Of a stretch of 64,000 nt of DNA, positions 63,253 through 64,000 are shown piece by piece. The DNA comes from Labyrinthula sp. Ha. Lineage: Eukaryota > Sar > Bigyra > Labyrinthulida > Labyrinthulaceae. How positions within the stretch are numbered: position 1 is the first letter of the stretch; each line of letters opens with the position of its first letter. A program made the translations under genes and the position numbers. The notes beneath the pieces were generated by a model. The model did no database searches. It saw only the letters and a program-made list of their open reading frames with translations, and was not told where the DNA came from. The stretch is from positions 682,001 to 746,000 of the forward strand of contig JAALGZ010000004.1 in the NCBI GenBank assembly GCA_015227615.1. The letters run 5' to 3'.

Positions 63253-64000
63253 CAATTTTAGGTCTCTTTTCGTTGTACCAAGAGTTTCTACTTTGGTTTG
63301 CCCCTGTTTGCGCTTCTTTTTTCGATATCAGGTGCGCAAAATCCAGGATTAAACGGTTAATTTGAGCTGTTCATTTGCAATGGGCTGTTTCAAATGTCAC
63401 AATTGAGCATTACCGTAAGAATGCAGTAGTGCGATATGATTATTACCCCCCTATTTGGTGGGAATTCGCGTGGCTTTGTACTATCCCGATAAATGTTCAA
63501 GAACAAGACATTCTTAGTATCTAACTTGCTTCTCGTTGTATTGATTCTCTTAAAACATAAGTAGAAAAAAAAAATTGTATTGAAATAGAATATTAAATTA
63601 TTACATATATAATTTGAGGAATCTTCATCTTTCGCAAAAAGAAGAATATTGGTTTGATATGTTGGTGAATAAGATTGTTTTTCTGTTTTATTTCATTAGT
63701 TTATATTTAGATTTCTCTGATATCAGCTTAACTCTTGGTGATGCACCAACACCGAGTGTATGAAAGCAAGGGTCTGTGATTAATGCACGTACGGCACGCA
63801 GGTTAATCTTGACTACTTCTTAAATAGATGATGTGCTGAATAAGTATTTTGTTCATCACGCCACTGATCCAGCGTTACTTGCTTCGTCTCCCTTCCCTGG
63901 GGTTTTTCCAAATGTATAGATATTTCGCACTGAGGCTTTCAATGCTGAGACCTTTCATTCCTGTTAAACGCAGAGAAGTGAAAACTATCAATTTATTTGT
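63253..64000. promoter_or_regulatory. Upstream region of the 7TM-RGS gene; otherwise no gene seen
   Basis: No open frame of note. TTACCGTAA at 63410-63418 matches the motif found in other intergenic promoters of this window. The rest is AT-rich with no repeat or RNA gene that I recognise. Confidence 0.4.

Overview
The window comes from the nuclear genome of an AT-rich, flagellated, probably single-celled eukaryote. It carries eukaryotic ribosomal proteins eL31, eL33 and eL42, the splicing factor PRPF31, the FACT subunit SSRP1, Golgi subunit COG6, cohesion factor DSCC1, the axonemal protein CFAP45, a mitochondrial carrier and a 7TM-RGS protein. TAA, TAG and TGA all end genes, so the nuclear code looks standard. 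Introns are rare and extremely short: I could resolve five (three in SSRP1, two in DSCC1), four of exactly 29 nt and one of 30 nt, all between codons. I cannot place the lineage from the sequence alone.

Layout. 1-2043 is empty. 2044-5190 is a LRR-Roc-COR (ROCO) GTPase, followed by 2.4 kb without a gene. 7.57-20.5 kb is a dense housekeeping island: a small coiled-coil protein, an unresolved minus-strand locus, eL33, PRPF31, SSRP1, COG6, eL31, DSCC1, CFAP45, an unknown protein and a GNAT acetyltransferase. Genes alternate direction, with short shared promoters and 3' ends that nearly touch or overlap. A full-length hAT DNA transposon with an 8-bp target duplication and a transposase frame cut by three stops lies at 20,769-23,032. 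After a 3.7-kb gap, 26.8-31.6 kb holds an alpha/beta hydrolase, an SLC25 carrier, eL42, a MINDY-like deubiquitinase and a degenerate GH18 protein. After another gap, 36.1-39.8 kb holds a PLP aminotransferase, a GPR180/TMEM145-type membrane protein and a FAM151 (menorin) protein.

The 40-56 kb part is largely a graveyard. It has an old Ty1/copia-type retroelement on the minus strand (about 41.3-46.1 kb), a secreted repeat protein with a Gly/His block and an acidic Ser/Asp block (49,097-49,624), a C2H2-zinc-finger-like relic, a decayed coding locus (53.7-54.6 kb) and a terminal-inverted-repeat element containing a BED-finger-like fragment and a 52-bp tandem repeat (about 54.95-55.93 kb). The window ends with an LRAT/NlpC-P60-like protein, a 1289-residue IQ/WW/B-box-like scaffold and a seven-transmembrane RGS protein.

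Functionally the genes are mostly housekeeping (translation, splicing, chromatin, Golgi traffic, sister-chromatid cohesion), plus flagellum structure and signalling (ROCO GTPase, 7TM-RGS, GPR180-like protein). The most unusual signals are the near-fixed 29-nt introns, the hAT copy broken only by TAA/TAG codons, the secreted acidic repeat protein, and a recurrent TTACCG(G/T)A motif in the short intergenic promoters.
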